Shown in pieces: positions 26,452 through 34,394 of a DNA stretch of 64,000 nt (position 1 is its first letter; each line of letters opens with the position of its first letter). Under the pieces are notes generated by a model. It was not told where the DNA came from. It saw nothing but the letters and a program-made list of their open reading frames with translations, and searched no databases. Source of the DNA: Hafnia alvei (lineage in GTDB: Bacteria > Pseudomonadota > Gammaproteobacteria > Enterobacterales > Enterobacteriaceae); contig NZ_OZ061315.1 in NCBI RefSeq assembly GCF_964063325.1, forward strand, positions 2,728,001 through 2,792,000. The letters are read 5' to 3'. The position numbers and the translations under genes were made by a program.

Positions 26452-26910
26452 AGGGCACTCCTCCTGAATAGACTCACGCAATGGTGATGAATACGTTGCT
26501 TATGAACATAACGGACTCATAACGATGCGAAAGTCATAGGATCCTTTCGCTCGGTGTGCGTGCTTCACCTAACTTATAAGAGATAGTTTGCATAGGAATA
26601 TTCATTGCAACAATCAGACAACATAACCAAATGATATTCATTACTCACTTTAAGAGCTTTCCGATCAGACCCTTTAGTTCGTGCGCTTTAACGTTGTGTA
26701 CCTCTAAAAGAGGCGCTTATTGGCATATACCAATACTTACCCTGTATAAAAAACACTCGTCAATGTATCAGCAGCCAGAATTTTTAAATCTAAATAAGCA
26801 CACACTTTGTTTCTAAACGGCGCAAAGCCTATGCAATAACTGAGCTACCTTAGTTTTTGTAGGGCTCGTTACTTTCATTTTTTTCATATTCATTCATTGG
26901 AGAAAAAACA
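26452..26910. other. Divergent intergenic region ycfJ / DUF1996 gene
   Basis: About 460 bases that must hold both divergent promoters. Apart from a GGAG ribosome site just before 26911, I recognise no operator or RNA gene in it. Confidence 0.5.
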
Positions 26911-28350
26911 ATGAAGCATTGCGTTGCATTACTATTAGTACTCTTCTCTTCGCTGCTGCTTAATCCATTTTTTGCATATGCGGATAATTATCAAACTAGC
27001 GTCAACTGTGCGTATAGCCATACATTAGGTGACGACGCTATTCTCATGTATGGCATGCCTAATCATGCTATGTGGCATGACTTTTTTGGTAACCAAAAAA
27101 CCGACGCATATTCAACTTATGTAACACTTCGTGAAGCAGCAGGAACCACCTGTGACACTTTAGCTGACTCTTCAGCCTATTGGGCACCGGCCATGAGATT
27201 GCCAAACCAGCAAACTGCACCGCCTAAATACACCAAAGTCTATTATCAAACCGTCAACAGCACACAATATCCATTGACCTCCTTACCTGAAGGGTTACAG
27301 CTATTGGCCGGCAACCATACTGGAACAGCGGAAAACCCTTACATTTCATTCTTTTGTAACGATGGTTCGGGTTATAGCAATAGTGACCAACGCATATGCC
27401 AGCGTGCATCTGACGGCACATTACAGGTCGATATCGGAATTCGATTCCCTAACTGTTGGGATGGACATACGCTGAAAGCTAAGCCGTCAGGTTCACCAGC
27501 AAAACCGAATGCGGTTTATTCTAATAGCGATGGTTCCTGTCCTGTAGATTATCCAAAGCATATCCCAACGATAAATATGAACGTCGCCTATATTATTAAT
27601 GGCTATGACAAATTGGATTTAACTCAGGTTCAATTGTCATTAGACCCGATCATGAATGGCGAACAACGAATTGAACAATGGGGAACGATGTATACCGCTC
27701 ACGGTGATTTTATTAATGGCTGGTCACCCGATGCAGCAAAATTTATGACAGAACGCTGCATGAATAATAATTATGACTGTACAGGCCATATGCCATATAG
27801 CTATAGCGATCCTATTGCTGACACCTACGTCAGTAATTTAGCTGACAGTGACAAAAATTTTGGCTCACAAACCCAAATGCTAGCGCTAGGCGATATATCA
27901 AACAGCAGCGCACTGAATAATCCCATGAAGATTGCGCTGGTAAAATATAAAATCCCACCTATGCCGACCCAATATCCCGCAGATCAAACGGCGCTATTCA
28001 GCTATAAGTTAAGATTATCAGGCGGTATTCTCACCACACCGGCAAATGCCATCACTATGTATGCGTATCCTGCCAACACTAACTGGGATGAAAATAGCGT
28101 TACGTGGAATAACCGCCCATCGTGCGATGTGTCCAGCTGGAGTTCGTTGTATTTAGATAATGCTGTTTCCTACCGAGAGTTTGATGTTACGACACTGGTG
28201 CAAAAAGCGCGGCAAAAAGGACAAACTGAAATTGCCTTCTGCATAGCTGGTGATAGTAAAACATCAGGATATACCTATTCGTTTAGCACCAAAGAGACGC
28301 CTTACCTGTCTCAGTTACGCGTTGTTGCTACCCAGCCAGGTGGAGAATAA
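26911..28350 (+). CDS. Secreted DUF1996-DNRLRE domain protein
   Basis: Exported protein, 479 aa, of unknown function. A signal peptide ends near residue 24 (FFAYA before DNYQT). Residues about 30-270 look like DUF1996 (MWHDFFGNQKTDAYSTY, TTCDTLADSSAYWAP, IRFPNCWDGHTL, YPKHIPTINMNV), a domain best known from fungal and actinobacterial secreted proteins. Residues about 295-475 look like a DNRLRE/CBM-type beta-sandwich (DTYVSNLADSDKNFGSQTQM ... NWDENSVTWNNRP). Cysteines are frequent, fitting an oxidising compartment. The gene is isolated between ycfJ and ndh and is not a standard enterobacterial gene. Confidence 0.75.
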   Translation: MKHCVALLLVLFSSLLLNPFFAYADNYQTSVNCAYSHTLGDDAILMYGMPNHAMWHDFFGNQKTDAYSTYVTLREAAGTTCDTLADSSAYWAPAMRLPNQQTAPPKYTKVYYQTVNSTQYPLTSLPEGLQLLAGNHTGTAENPYISFFCNDGSGYSNSDQRICQRASDGTLQVDIGIRFPNCWDGHTLKAKPSGSPAKPNAVYSNSDGSCPVDYPKHIPTINMNVAYIINGYDKLDLTQVQLSLDPIMNGEQRIEQWGTMYTAHGDFINGWSPDAAKFMTERCMNNNYDCTGHMPYSYSDPIADTYVSNLADSDKNFGSQTQMLALGDISNSSALNNPMKIALVKYKIPPMPTQYPADQTALFSYKLRLSGGILTTPANAITMYAYPANTNWDENSVTWNNRPSCDVSSWSSLYLDNAVSYREFDVTTLVQKARQKGQTEIAFCIAGDSKTSGYTYSFSTKETPYLSQLRVVATQPGGE

Positions 28351-28381
28351 CGTCATATTGCCTGACACGTTAGGGTAAAAA

Positions 28382-28405
28382 AAACGGCTCTAATCAGAGC
28401 CGTTT
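28382..28405. terminator. Terminator between the DUF1996 gene and ndh
   Basis: Nine-pair stem AAACGGCTC / GAGCCGTTT with a 6-base loop. Read leftward it ends in eight Ts and so terminates ndh; rightward it may also stop the DUF1996 transcript. Confidence 0.8.
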
Positions 28406-28432
28406 CATTTCAACGATATATTCAGCAACGCA

Positions 28433-29737
28433 TTAGTGCAGTTTCAAACGCGGACGAATCACGCGATTGATGCCACCGACCAGCATCATCAGCCCGGTCT
28501 TGATATAGCCGTGCAGCGCGATTTGGTGCATACGGTACAGCGAAATATAAACCATACGCGCAATACGCCCCTCTACCATCATTGAACCACGCATCAGGTT
28601 GCCCATCAGGCTGCCAACGGTGCTGAATTTAGACAAAGAAACCAGTGAACCGTGGTCTTTGTACACGTAAGGCTTCATATTGCCGCCTTTGAGCTGTGCC
28701 AAAATGTTGGCGTAGCAGCGAGAAGCCATCTGGTGCGCGGCCTGAGCACGCGGAGGAACAAATCCGCCGGTTGGCTGCGGGCATGACGCACAGTCACCAA
28801 TCGCGAAGATATTCGGATCGCGCGTGGTTTGCAGCGTTGGCTCAACCACTAATTGGTTGATACGGTTAGTCTCTAAACCGCCAATATCTTTCATGAAATC
28901 AGGCGCTTTAATGCCCGCCGCCCACACCATCAGATCGGCAGGAATAAATTCACCATCTTTCGTGTTGAGGCCATTTTTATCCGCGCTGGTAACCATGGTT
29001 TTGGTCAGAACGCGCACGCCTAACTTCGTCAGTTCACTGTGTGCTGCACCAGAAATTCGGGGAGGCAGCGCAGGAAGAATTCGCTCGCCCGCCTCAACTA
29101 ACGTCACGTTTAGCGCTTCACTGCTCAGGCCTTCAAAACCATAGCTGTGCAGTTGCTTAACCGCATTGTGCAGCTCCGCAGACAGCTCAACGCCGGTCGC
29201 TCCGCCACCCACAATCGCGATATTCACCTTCGCCGCTTTATCTTTTTGCGCCGAGAACTTCAGGAACAGATTCAGCATTTCGTTGTGGAAACGACGAGCC
29301 TGATGCGGGTTATCTAAGAAAATGCAGTTATCTTTCACGCCCGGTGTACCGAAATCATTCGAGGTACTACCCAACGCCATCACCAAAATGTCATACGACA
29401 GCTCGCGCTGTGGTACCAGAATTTCACCCTGCTCGTCGCGAATGTCTGCCAGCGTCAGCTGCTGCGCAGCGCGATCGATGTTGGTCAACGAACCCAGTTG
29501 GAAGGTGAAGTGGTGATTACGCGCATGAGCCAGATAGCTCAACGCATCCACGCCGTCATCCAACGATCCGGTTGCAACCTCATGCAGTAGTGGTTTCCAC
29601 AAGTGGCTATGGTTACGGTCAATCAGAATGATTTCCGCTTTGTCTTTACGACCGAGTTTATGGCCCAGACTGGTTGCCAGCTCGAGACCGCCCGCACCAC
29701 CGCCGACAATCACGATTTTTTTCTTAGATGCGCTCAA
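28433..29737 (-). CDS. ndh: NADH:ubiquinone oxidoreductase, type II
   Basis: Single-subunit, non-proton-pumping NADH dehydrogenase, 434 aa like E. coli Ndh. FAD motif IVGGGAGGLELA at the N-terminus and NADH motif IAIVGGGATGVELSAEL around residue 180, with the C-terminal amphipathic membrane anchor ending in INRVIRPRLKLH. The start codon is TTG at 29737, preceded by GGGAG at good spacing; it aligns with the E. coli N-terminus. PdhR and FNR boxes lie about 130-155 bases upstream. Confidence 0.95.
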   Translation of the reverse strand: MSASKKKIVIVGGGAGGLELATSLGHKLGRKDKAEIILIDRNHSHLWKPLLHEVATGSLDDGVDALSYLAHARNHHFTFQLGSLTNIDRAAQQLTLADIRDEQGEILVPQRELSYDILVMALGSTSNDFGTPGVKDNCIFLDNPHQARRFHNEMLNLFLKFSAQKDKAAKVNIAIVGGGATGVELSAELHNAVKQLHSYGFEGLSSEALNVTLVEAGERILPALPPRISGAAHSELTKLGVRVLTKTMVTSADKNGLNTKDGEFIPADLMVWAAGIKAPDFMKDIGGLETNRINQLVVEPTLQTTRDPNIFAIGDCASCPQPTGGFVPPRAQAAHQMASRCYANILAQLKGGNMKPYVYKDHGSLVSLSKFSTVGSLMGNLMRGSMMVEGRIARMVYISLYRMHQIALHGYIKTGLMMLVGGINRVIRPRLKLH

Positions 29738-29864
29738 AGCTTTCTCCCTTGGTAAAAAATGTAAACCAATAGTTAATTAACGGTAAATAATCAATACCCT
29801 TATTTTACGTATGGTTCACTCAGGTTAATTTAATTTTCTACGCAAAGAATAACACGACAGGTCA

Positions 29865-29879
29865 TTTGGTCATACCAAA
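29865..29879. promoter_or_regulatory. PdhR box upstream of ndh
   Basis: TTTGGTCATACCAAA is a perfect inverted repeat matching the PdhR core TTGGT-N3-ACCAA. PdhR is known to repress ndh in E. coli, so pyruvate should relieve repression. Confidence 0.7.
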
Positions 29880-29880
29880 A

Positions 29881-29894
29881 TTGATGCACATCAA
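29881..29894. promoter_or_regulatory. FNR box upstream of ndh
   Basis: TTGATGCACATCAA is an exact match to the FNR consensus TTGAT-N4-ATCAA, one base from the PdhR box. FNR represses ndh anaerobically in E. coli. Confidence 0.75.
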
Positions 29895-30122
29895 TTTTTA
29901 TGTTTATTCCTTGGGCGATATGTATCATCACCTCACAAATTTGAGTTGTTTTTCAACGTAATCATTACAAATCAGACGCTCTTCACACTTCTATCGCCTA
30001 CTCGAATCATCAACATGACAAAGCCCAGTTTTTAACCTTTATTTAACCATGCGAGCCTAGTCTCCAAACCTCTCTTACAACAAGAAATCGATACCTCTCC
30101 CCCTATACGAAGGAGCCGTACA

Positions 30123-32189
30123 ATGAAGAACGTCCGATCCGGCCTGATTTGGCTATTGGTGGCGTTAATCGGCGCTTATGCTTTTGGCATGCTAGCGCTG
30201 AGCCGTGGTGAACATATTAACGCGGTGTGGCTGGTGATAGCCGCTATTGCCTGTTACAGCATTGCCTACCGTTTTTACAGTCTTTTCATTGCTGAAAAAG
30301 TGTTTGAACTCGATGACCGTCGATTAACACCCGCCGAGCGCCACAACGATGGTTTGGACTATGTGCCAACTAACAAATGGGTGCTATTCGGGCATCACTT
30401 TGCGGCGATTGCCGGAGCGGGTCCGCTAGTCGGCCCCATTTTGGCGGCGCAAATGGGCTTTTTACCCGGTACCATTTGGATTTTGGTTGGTGTCATGCTA
30501 GCGGGCGCAGTGCAGGACTTTTTAGTCCTGTTTATTTCGACTCGTCGTGATGGCCGGTCGCTGGGCGAAATGGCTAAACAAGAGCTGGGCTCTTTTGCAG
30601 GCGTCATCACGATGCTTGGCGCATTAGGCGTGATGATTATCATCCTCTCAGCCTTGGCTCTGGTGGTAGTTAAAGCCTTAGCTGACAGTCCGTGGGGGCT
30701 GTTTACCATTGCCGCTACGATCCCTATCGCTCTGTTTATGGGCGTGTACATGCGTTATCTGCGCCCGGGGAAAATTGCGGAAGTCTCGATCATTGGCTTT
30801 GTTCTGATGATGGCCGCGATTATCTACGGCGGCGATATCGCCATGCACCCTTATTGGGGGCCTTTCTTTACTCTACACGGCACCACGCTAACGTGGGTGT
30901 TGGTTATTTATGGCTTCATTGCTTCCGTACTGCCGGTTTGGTTGCTGCTGGCACCGCGCGATTATTTATCGACCTTCCTGAAAATTGGCGTGATCGCCGG
31001 TTTAGCCGTGGGGATTGTCTTTGCTGCGCCAGAGATGAAAATGCCAGCGGTAACCCGCTTCATTGACGGCACTGGCCCGGTATTCTCCGGCAGCCTATTC
31101 CCATTCTTGTTTATTACCATTGCCTGCGGCGCCATCTCAGGTTTCCATGCGCTGGTTTCCAGCGGCACAACGCCGAAACTCATCGAGCGTGAAAGCCATA
31201 TTCGCTTTATCGGCTATGGTGCCATGTTGATGGAGTCATTCGTGGCCATCATGGCATTAATCTGCGCCTCGGTTATCGACCCTGGCGTCTATTTCGCCAT
31301 GAACTCCCCTGCGGCACTGATCGGTACTACGGTAGAAAATGCCTCACAGGTGATTAATAGCTGGGGTTTTGTCGTCACTCCTGAAACGCTTGCCATGATT
31401 GCCAAAGACGTGGGTGAGAATTCCATTCTGTCACGCGCCGGTGGTGCACCGACCTTCGCCGTTGGCATGGCACATATCATCACCGAGGTCTTCAACAGCC
31501 GCGCCATGATGGCGTTTTGGTATCACTTTGCCATTCTGTTTGAAGCACTGTTCATTCTGACCGCCGTGGATGCGGGTACGCGCGCCTGTCGTTTTATGGT
31601 GCAAGATCTGGTTGGTGTCGCAATTCCAAGCTTAGCCAACAACCGTTCTTGGTTTGGTAATCTGGCAGGAACCACGGTGGCCGTTGCCGGCTGGGGCTTC
31701 TTCGTTTATCAAGGCGTGGTCGATCCGCTAGGAGGAATTAATACGCTCTGGCCGCTGTTTGGTATCGGTAACCAAATGCTGGCCTCGATGGCGTTAATTC
31801 TCGGCACGGTCGTGCTGTTCAAGATGAAAAAGCAGCGCTACGCATGGGTGACCATTCTGCCAACGGTCTGGTTATTCGTGACTTCAATGACCGCTGGCTG
31901 GCAGAAGATTTTCCATGAGAAAGCCAGCATTGGTTTCTTAGCACAGGCCAAACGGTTCTCTGCGGGGATCGATTCAGGCACCCTCATTGCACCTGCGAAA
32001 ACCATCAAAGATATGGAAACCATTGTGATAAATAACTACATCAACGCCGCGCTGTGTGGCTTCTTTATGTTGGTTGCCATCACCATGCTGATTTCTGCTT
32101 TCTTTGTTATTCGCCGTGCACTCAATGCCAACCAGCCGACGGTGCACGAGACAACGCCGGCACTGCGTGAGGAAAAATCACATGGCTGA
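30123..32189 (+). CDS. cstA: Carbon-starvation pyruvate/peptide transporter CstA
   Basis: Polytopic inner-membrane transporter, 688 aa (E. coli 701), with about 16-18 hydrophobic segments. The family core HHFAAIAGAGPLVGPILAAQMG near residue 90 and FWYHFAILFEALFILTAVDAGTRA near residue 460 are intact. Known roles are peptide and pyruvate uptake on carbon limitation. AAGGAG precedes the ATG. The next gene overlaps its last 8 bases, as cstA-ybdD pairs do. Confidence 0.94.
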   Translation: MKNVRSGLIWLLVALIGAYAFGMLALSRGEHINAVWLVIAAIACYSIAYRFYSLFIAEKVFELDDRRLTPAERHNDGLDYVPTNKWVLFGHHFAAIAGAGPLVGPILAAQMGFLPGTIWILVGVMLAGAVQDFLVLFISTRRDGRSLGEMAKQELGSFAGVITMLGALGVMIIILSALALVVVKALADSPWGLFTIAATIPIALFMGVYMRYLRPGKIAEVSIIGFVLMMAAIIYGGDIAMHPYWGPFFTLHGTTLTWVLVIYGFIASVLPVWLLLAPRDYLSTFLKIGVIAGLAVGIVFAAPEMKMPAVTRFIDGTGPVFSGSLFPFLFITIACGAISGFHALVSSGTTPKLIERESHIRFIGYGAMLMESFVAIMALICASVIDPGVYFAMNSPAALIGTTVENASQVINSWGFVVTPETLAMIAKDVGENSILSRAGGAPTFAVGMAHIITEVFNSRAMMAFWYHFAILFEALFILTAVDAGTRACRFMVQDLVGVAIPSLANNRSWFGNLAGTTVAVAGWGFFVYQGVVDPLGGINTLWPLFGIGNQMLASMALILGTVVLFKMKKQRYAWVTILPTVWLFVTSMTAGWQKIFHEKASIGFLAQAKRFSAGIDSGTLIAPAKTIKDMETIVINNYINAALCGFFMLVAITMLISAFFVIRRALNANQPTVHETTPALREEKSHG

Positions 32190-32520
32190 GGAACATGATG
32201 TCAAAGCACACATGATGATCAAAAGCGGTCTGCCGTGGAAAAGGCAGGCGCAGCCGAATATGGTTATCCTGCGCTGTTTGCCACTTTCGCTGGGTGAGTC
32301 ACACCCAACGTCGGCATGGCAGTGGGTAAAACTGATGTATCGGCGAGCCGCACAAAGTTTGCGTTTGATGGTTGGCGTGCAAGATTATCAGAACTACGTG
32401 CGCCACCAGCAGCTACATCATCCTGAAAATACGCCAATGACAGAGCGTGAATTTCATCGCTATTGCTTAGAGGCACGCTTCCCAAGCAAGGGGGGGAAAT
32501 TGGGCAAATGCCCATGCTGA
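32182..32520 (+). CDS. ybdD: YbdD/YjiX-family protein, N-terminally extended
   Basis: Small basic protein always found beside CstA/BtsT transporters; in E. coli it is needed for their function. The C-terminal half matches the family: a MVGVQDYQNYVRHQQLHHPE segment, then TPMTEREFHRYCLEARF and a glycine-rich end with terminal cysteines. Starting at ATG 32182 gives 112 aa, against about 65-67 normally. That start has GAGGA upstream and overlaps cstA. An internal ATG at 32335 would give a normal-length protein but lacks a good ribosome site. Confidence 0.8.
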   Translation: MAEEHDVKAHMMIKSGLPWKRQAQPNMVILRCLPLSLGESHPTSAWQWVKLMYRRAAQSLRLMVGVQDYQNYVRHQQLHHPENTPMTEREFHRYCLEARFPSKGGKLGKCPC

Positions 32521-32542
32521 GGATCACGCGTTTATAAACATC

Positions 32543-32569
32543 AAAACCGGCCAAGTGGCCGGTTTTTTT
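32543..32569 (+). terminator. Terminator of cstA-ybdD
   Basis: Ten-pair stem AAAACCGGCC / GGCCGGTTTT with a 4-base loop, continuing into seven Ts, 22 bases after the ybdD stop. Confidence 0.85.
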
Positions 32570-32666
32570 ATGGAGATTTATTCTATTTTATCGCTTGAGG
32601 TACGCTCTTCATTGCCAACCTCTTTTTCACCCGTTTAGACCACTTGGGCGATAGGCTACAAACGAG

Positions 32667-33332
32667 CTAGCCCAGCAGATTGGTGCCAAACGCACCCTGC
32701 CAATCTTGTTCAAATTTCTCAACGGCAGACTGCACTGCGGGGCTCAGCAACATTTGTTCTGCAATATCGACCGGCAGCGTGATCGCCTCACACCCCACCA
32801 ACATGCAGTCCAATGCCTGGCGTGGCGTTTTAAAGCTCGCTGCCAGCACGCGAGAATTTGGCGCATGCATCTTCAGCAATTGATGTAATTCTCGCACCAT
32901 GCCGATACCATCGCCGCCCTGCGCATCAACCCGATTAACATAAGGGGCAACGTAGGCTGCTCCGGCCATAGCCGCCAGCAACCCTTGGCCTGCACCATAT
33001 ACCGCGGTGCCAAGCGTGGCGATATTCATTGTATTCAGCTGTTTGATGGCTGCCAGCCCCTCTGCCGTGGTCGGGATTTTCACGATCACGCCAGAAATAC
33101 GCTCGGTCAGCATAACCGCCTCCGTCACCATGCGTTCCGAATCGTTAGCCATCACCTGCGCAAAAAGTTTACCCGAACCGCCCAGCGCATCTCGCAAAGC
33201 CGGCAAAACCTCCCATACAGATTTACCCTCTTTGGCAATAATACTTGGGTTGGTTGTCACCCCTTGCAAGGGTAAAACACGCGCCAGCCTTTTCACCGCA
33301 ATGACATCGGCCGTATCCAGATACAGTTCCAT
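32667..33332 (-). CDS. fsaA: Fructose-6-phosphate aldolase
   Basis: Class I aldolase of the transaldolase/TalC family, 221 aa, interconverting fructose 6-phosphate with dihydroxyacetone and glyceraldehyde 3-phosphate. The Schiff-base lysine lies in VIVKIPTTAEGLAAI (about residue 85); the GVTTNPS motif and ASFKTPRQALDC are typical of FsaA. GGGGAAG precedes the ATG. As in E. coli it is next to ybiW-ybiY, though here it is transcribed away from them. Confidence 0.93.
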   Translation of the reverse strand: MELYLDTADVIAVKRLARVLPLQGVTTNPSIIAKEGKSVWEVLPALRDALGGSGKLFAQVMANDSERMVTEAVMLTERISGVIVKIPTTAEGLAAIKQLNTMNIATLGTAVYGAGQGLLAAMAGAAYVAPYVNRVDAQGGDGIGMVRELHQLLKMHAPNSRVLAASFKTPRQALDCMLVGCEAITLPVDIAEQMLLSPAVQSAVEKFEQDWQGAFGTNLLG

Positions 33333-33403
33333 TCACTTCCCCCTATCGAAAATGTGCTCAACGTCTGATTGTGCTCACTATAAAGCATTAAACCCATTTG
33401 CAG

Positions 33404-33417
33404 TTGATCAATATCAA
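33404..33417 (+). promoter_or_regulatory. FNR box upstream of ybiYW
   Basis: TTGATCAATATCAA is an exact match to TTGAT-N4-ATCAA. Its centre is 80 bases before the ybiY start, compatible with activation from about -41.5 and a start site near 33452. Oxygen-sensitive glycyl-radical enzymes are commonly FNR-activated. Confidence 0.65.
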
Positions 33418-33421
33418 CTCA

Positions 33422-33437
33422 ACTTTCATTCGAAAGT
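33422..33437. promoter_or_regulatory. DeoR-type inverted repeat in the fsaA/ybiY control region
   Basis: ACTTTC-ATTC-GAAAGT is a perfect 6-4-6 inverted repeat. TTTC-N-GAAA arms are common in DeoR-family operators (for example AgaR- or SrlR-type), and a DeoR-family gene (yciT) follows ybiW. It overlaps the region predicted to contain the -10. Confidence 0.45.
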
Positions 33438-33490
33438 GCATTAATCTTCGTTAGAAGAAATTGAACACTAATCATACCTTCGGAGTTCGT

Positions 33491-34390
33491 ATGCTATTTA
33501 ACCTGCAACGTTATTCGACCCATGATGGTCCAGGGATCCGCACAGTGGTATTTCTGAAAGGGTGCTCCTTAGGGTGTCGTTGGTGTCAAAATCCAGAGAG
33601 TCGCTCACGAGCCCGTGAACTGCTGTATGACGCAAGACTGTGCCTAGAAGGGTGTCAGCTATGCGAACAGTGTGTGCCGCACGCCATTCAACGAGAGAAT
33701 AGTGGCGTCACGATCGATCGTCATGCGATCGCTGAGCGCGATTTAGATCGTCTTGAGACATGTTGCCCTACGGGCGCGTTGTCTGTATGCGGGTCGGCAC
33801 TGGATCTGGATGAGGTGATGGGGTCGGTGCTGCGAGACTTGCCTTTTTATCAGCGAACCGGCGGCGGAATAACCCTTTCTGGCGGCGAGCCTTTCATGCA
33901 GCCCGAAGCCTGCGCAGAATTGCTGAAGCGCAGCCATCAACACCAAATTCATACTGCCGTTGAATCCTGCCTGCATGTGCCTTGGCATAACATTGAGCCC
34001 AGCCTTGAGTTTCTGGATCTATTGTTAGCCGATTTAAAGCATGTTAACGCAAACACCTTTAAACAATGGACTGACGGCTCTGCTAAACGCGTGATGGACA
34101 ATTTTTGCCGTCTCGCCACGCGCGGCGTCAATATGACGATCCGTGTTCCACTCATTCCCGATTTTAACGCCGACGAACAATCCATTCGCGCAATCACCAA
34201 CTTCGCCGCCGATGAACTCGGCGCCAAAGAGATTCATTTTCTGCCCTACCACACACTCGGCATCAATAAATACCGCCTGCTGGATATGCCTTATATAGCG
34301 GCGGATAAGCCATTGGATAACCCAGAGTTACTGGACTTTGCGCAGCAATACGCCCGCGATAAAGGTCTTACCGCTCTGCTACGAGGATAA
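33491..34390 (+). CDS. ybiY: Glycyl-radical enzyme activase YbiY
   Basis: Radical SAM activase, 299 aa, that installs the glycyl radical on YbiW. The SAM cluster motif is CSLGCRWC (CX3CX2C, about residues 26-33). Additional cysteine groups (CLEGCQLCEQC and CCPTGAL) indicate a ferredoxin-like insert with auxiliary 4Fe-4S clusters. GGGITLSGGEP is the SAM-binding GGE motif. The ATG at 33491 has CGGAG upstream and aligns with E. coli YbiY; an earlier in-frame start at 33461 does not. It is 4 bases from ybiW. Confidence 0.92.
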   Translation: MLFNLQRYSTHDGPGIRTVVFLKGCSLGCRWCQNPESRSRARELLYDARLCLEGCQLCEQCVPHAIQRENSGVTIDRHAIAERDLDRLETCCPTGALSVCGSALDLDEVMGSVLRDLPFYQRTGGGITLSGGEPFMQPEACAELLKRSHQHQIHTAVESCLHVPWHNIEPSLEFLDLLLADLKHVNANTFKQWTDGSAKRVMDNFCRLATRGVNMTIRVPLIPDFNADEQSIRAITNFAADELGAKEIHFLPYHTLGINKYRLLDMPYIAADKPLDNPELLDFAQQYARDKGLTALLRG

Positions 34391-34394
34391 CGTC

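Larger units (their letters stand above)
29738..30122. other. Divergent control region ndh / cstA
   Basis: About 385 bases without a gene. It contains the PdhR and FNR boxes assigned to ndh and must hold the cstA promoter; no clean CRP site was found for cstA. Confidence 0.6.

Noticed and set aside
26631..26816. 61-aa frame in the ycfJ/DUF1996 gap
   Set aside because: No ribosome site, low complexity and no recognisable composition; most likely promoter DNA.
29920..29937. CRP-like site TGTAT...TCACA above cstA
   Set aside because: The half-sites are spaced seven rather than six bases apart and one half is poor; not reported as a site despite the expected CRP control of cstA.
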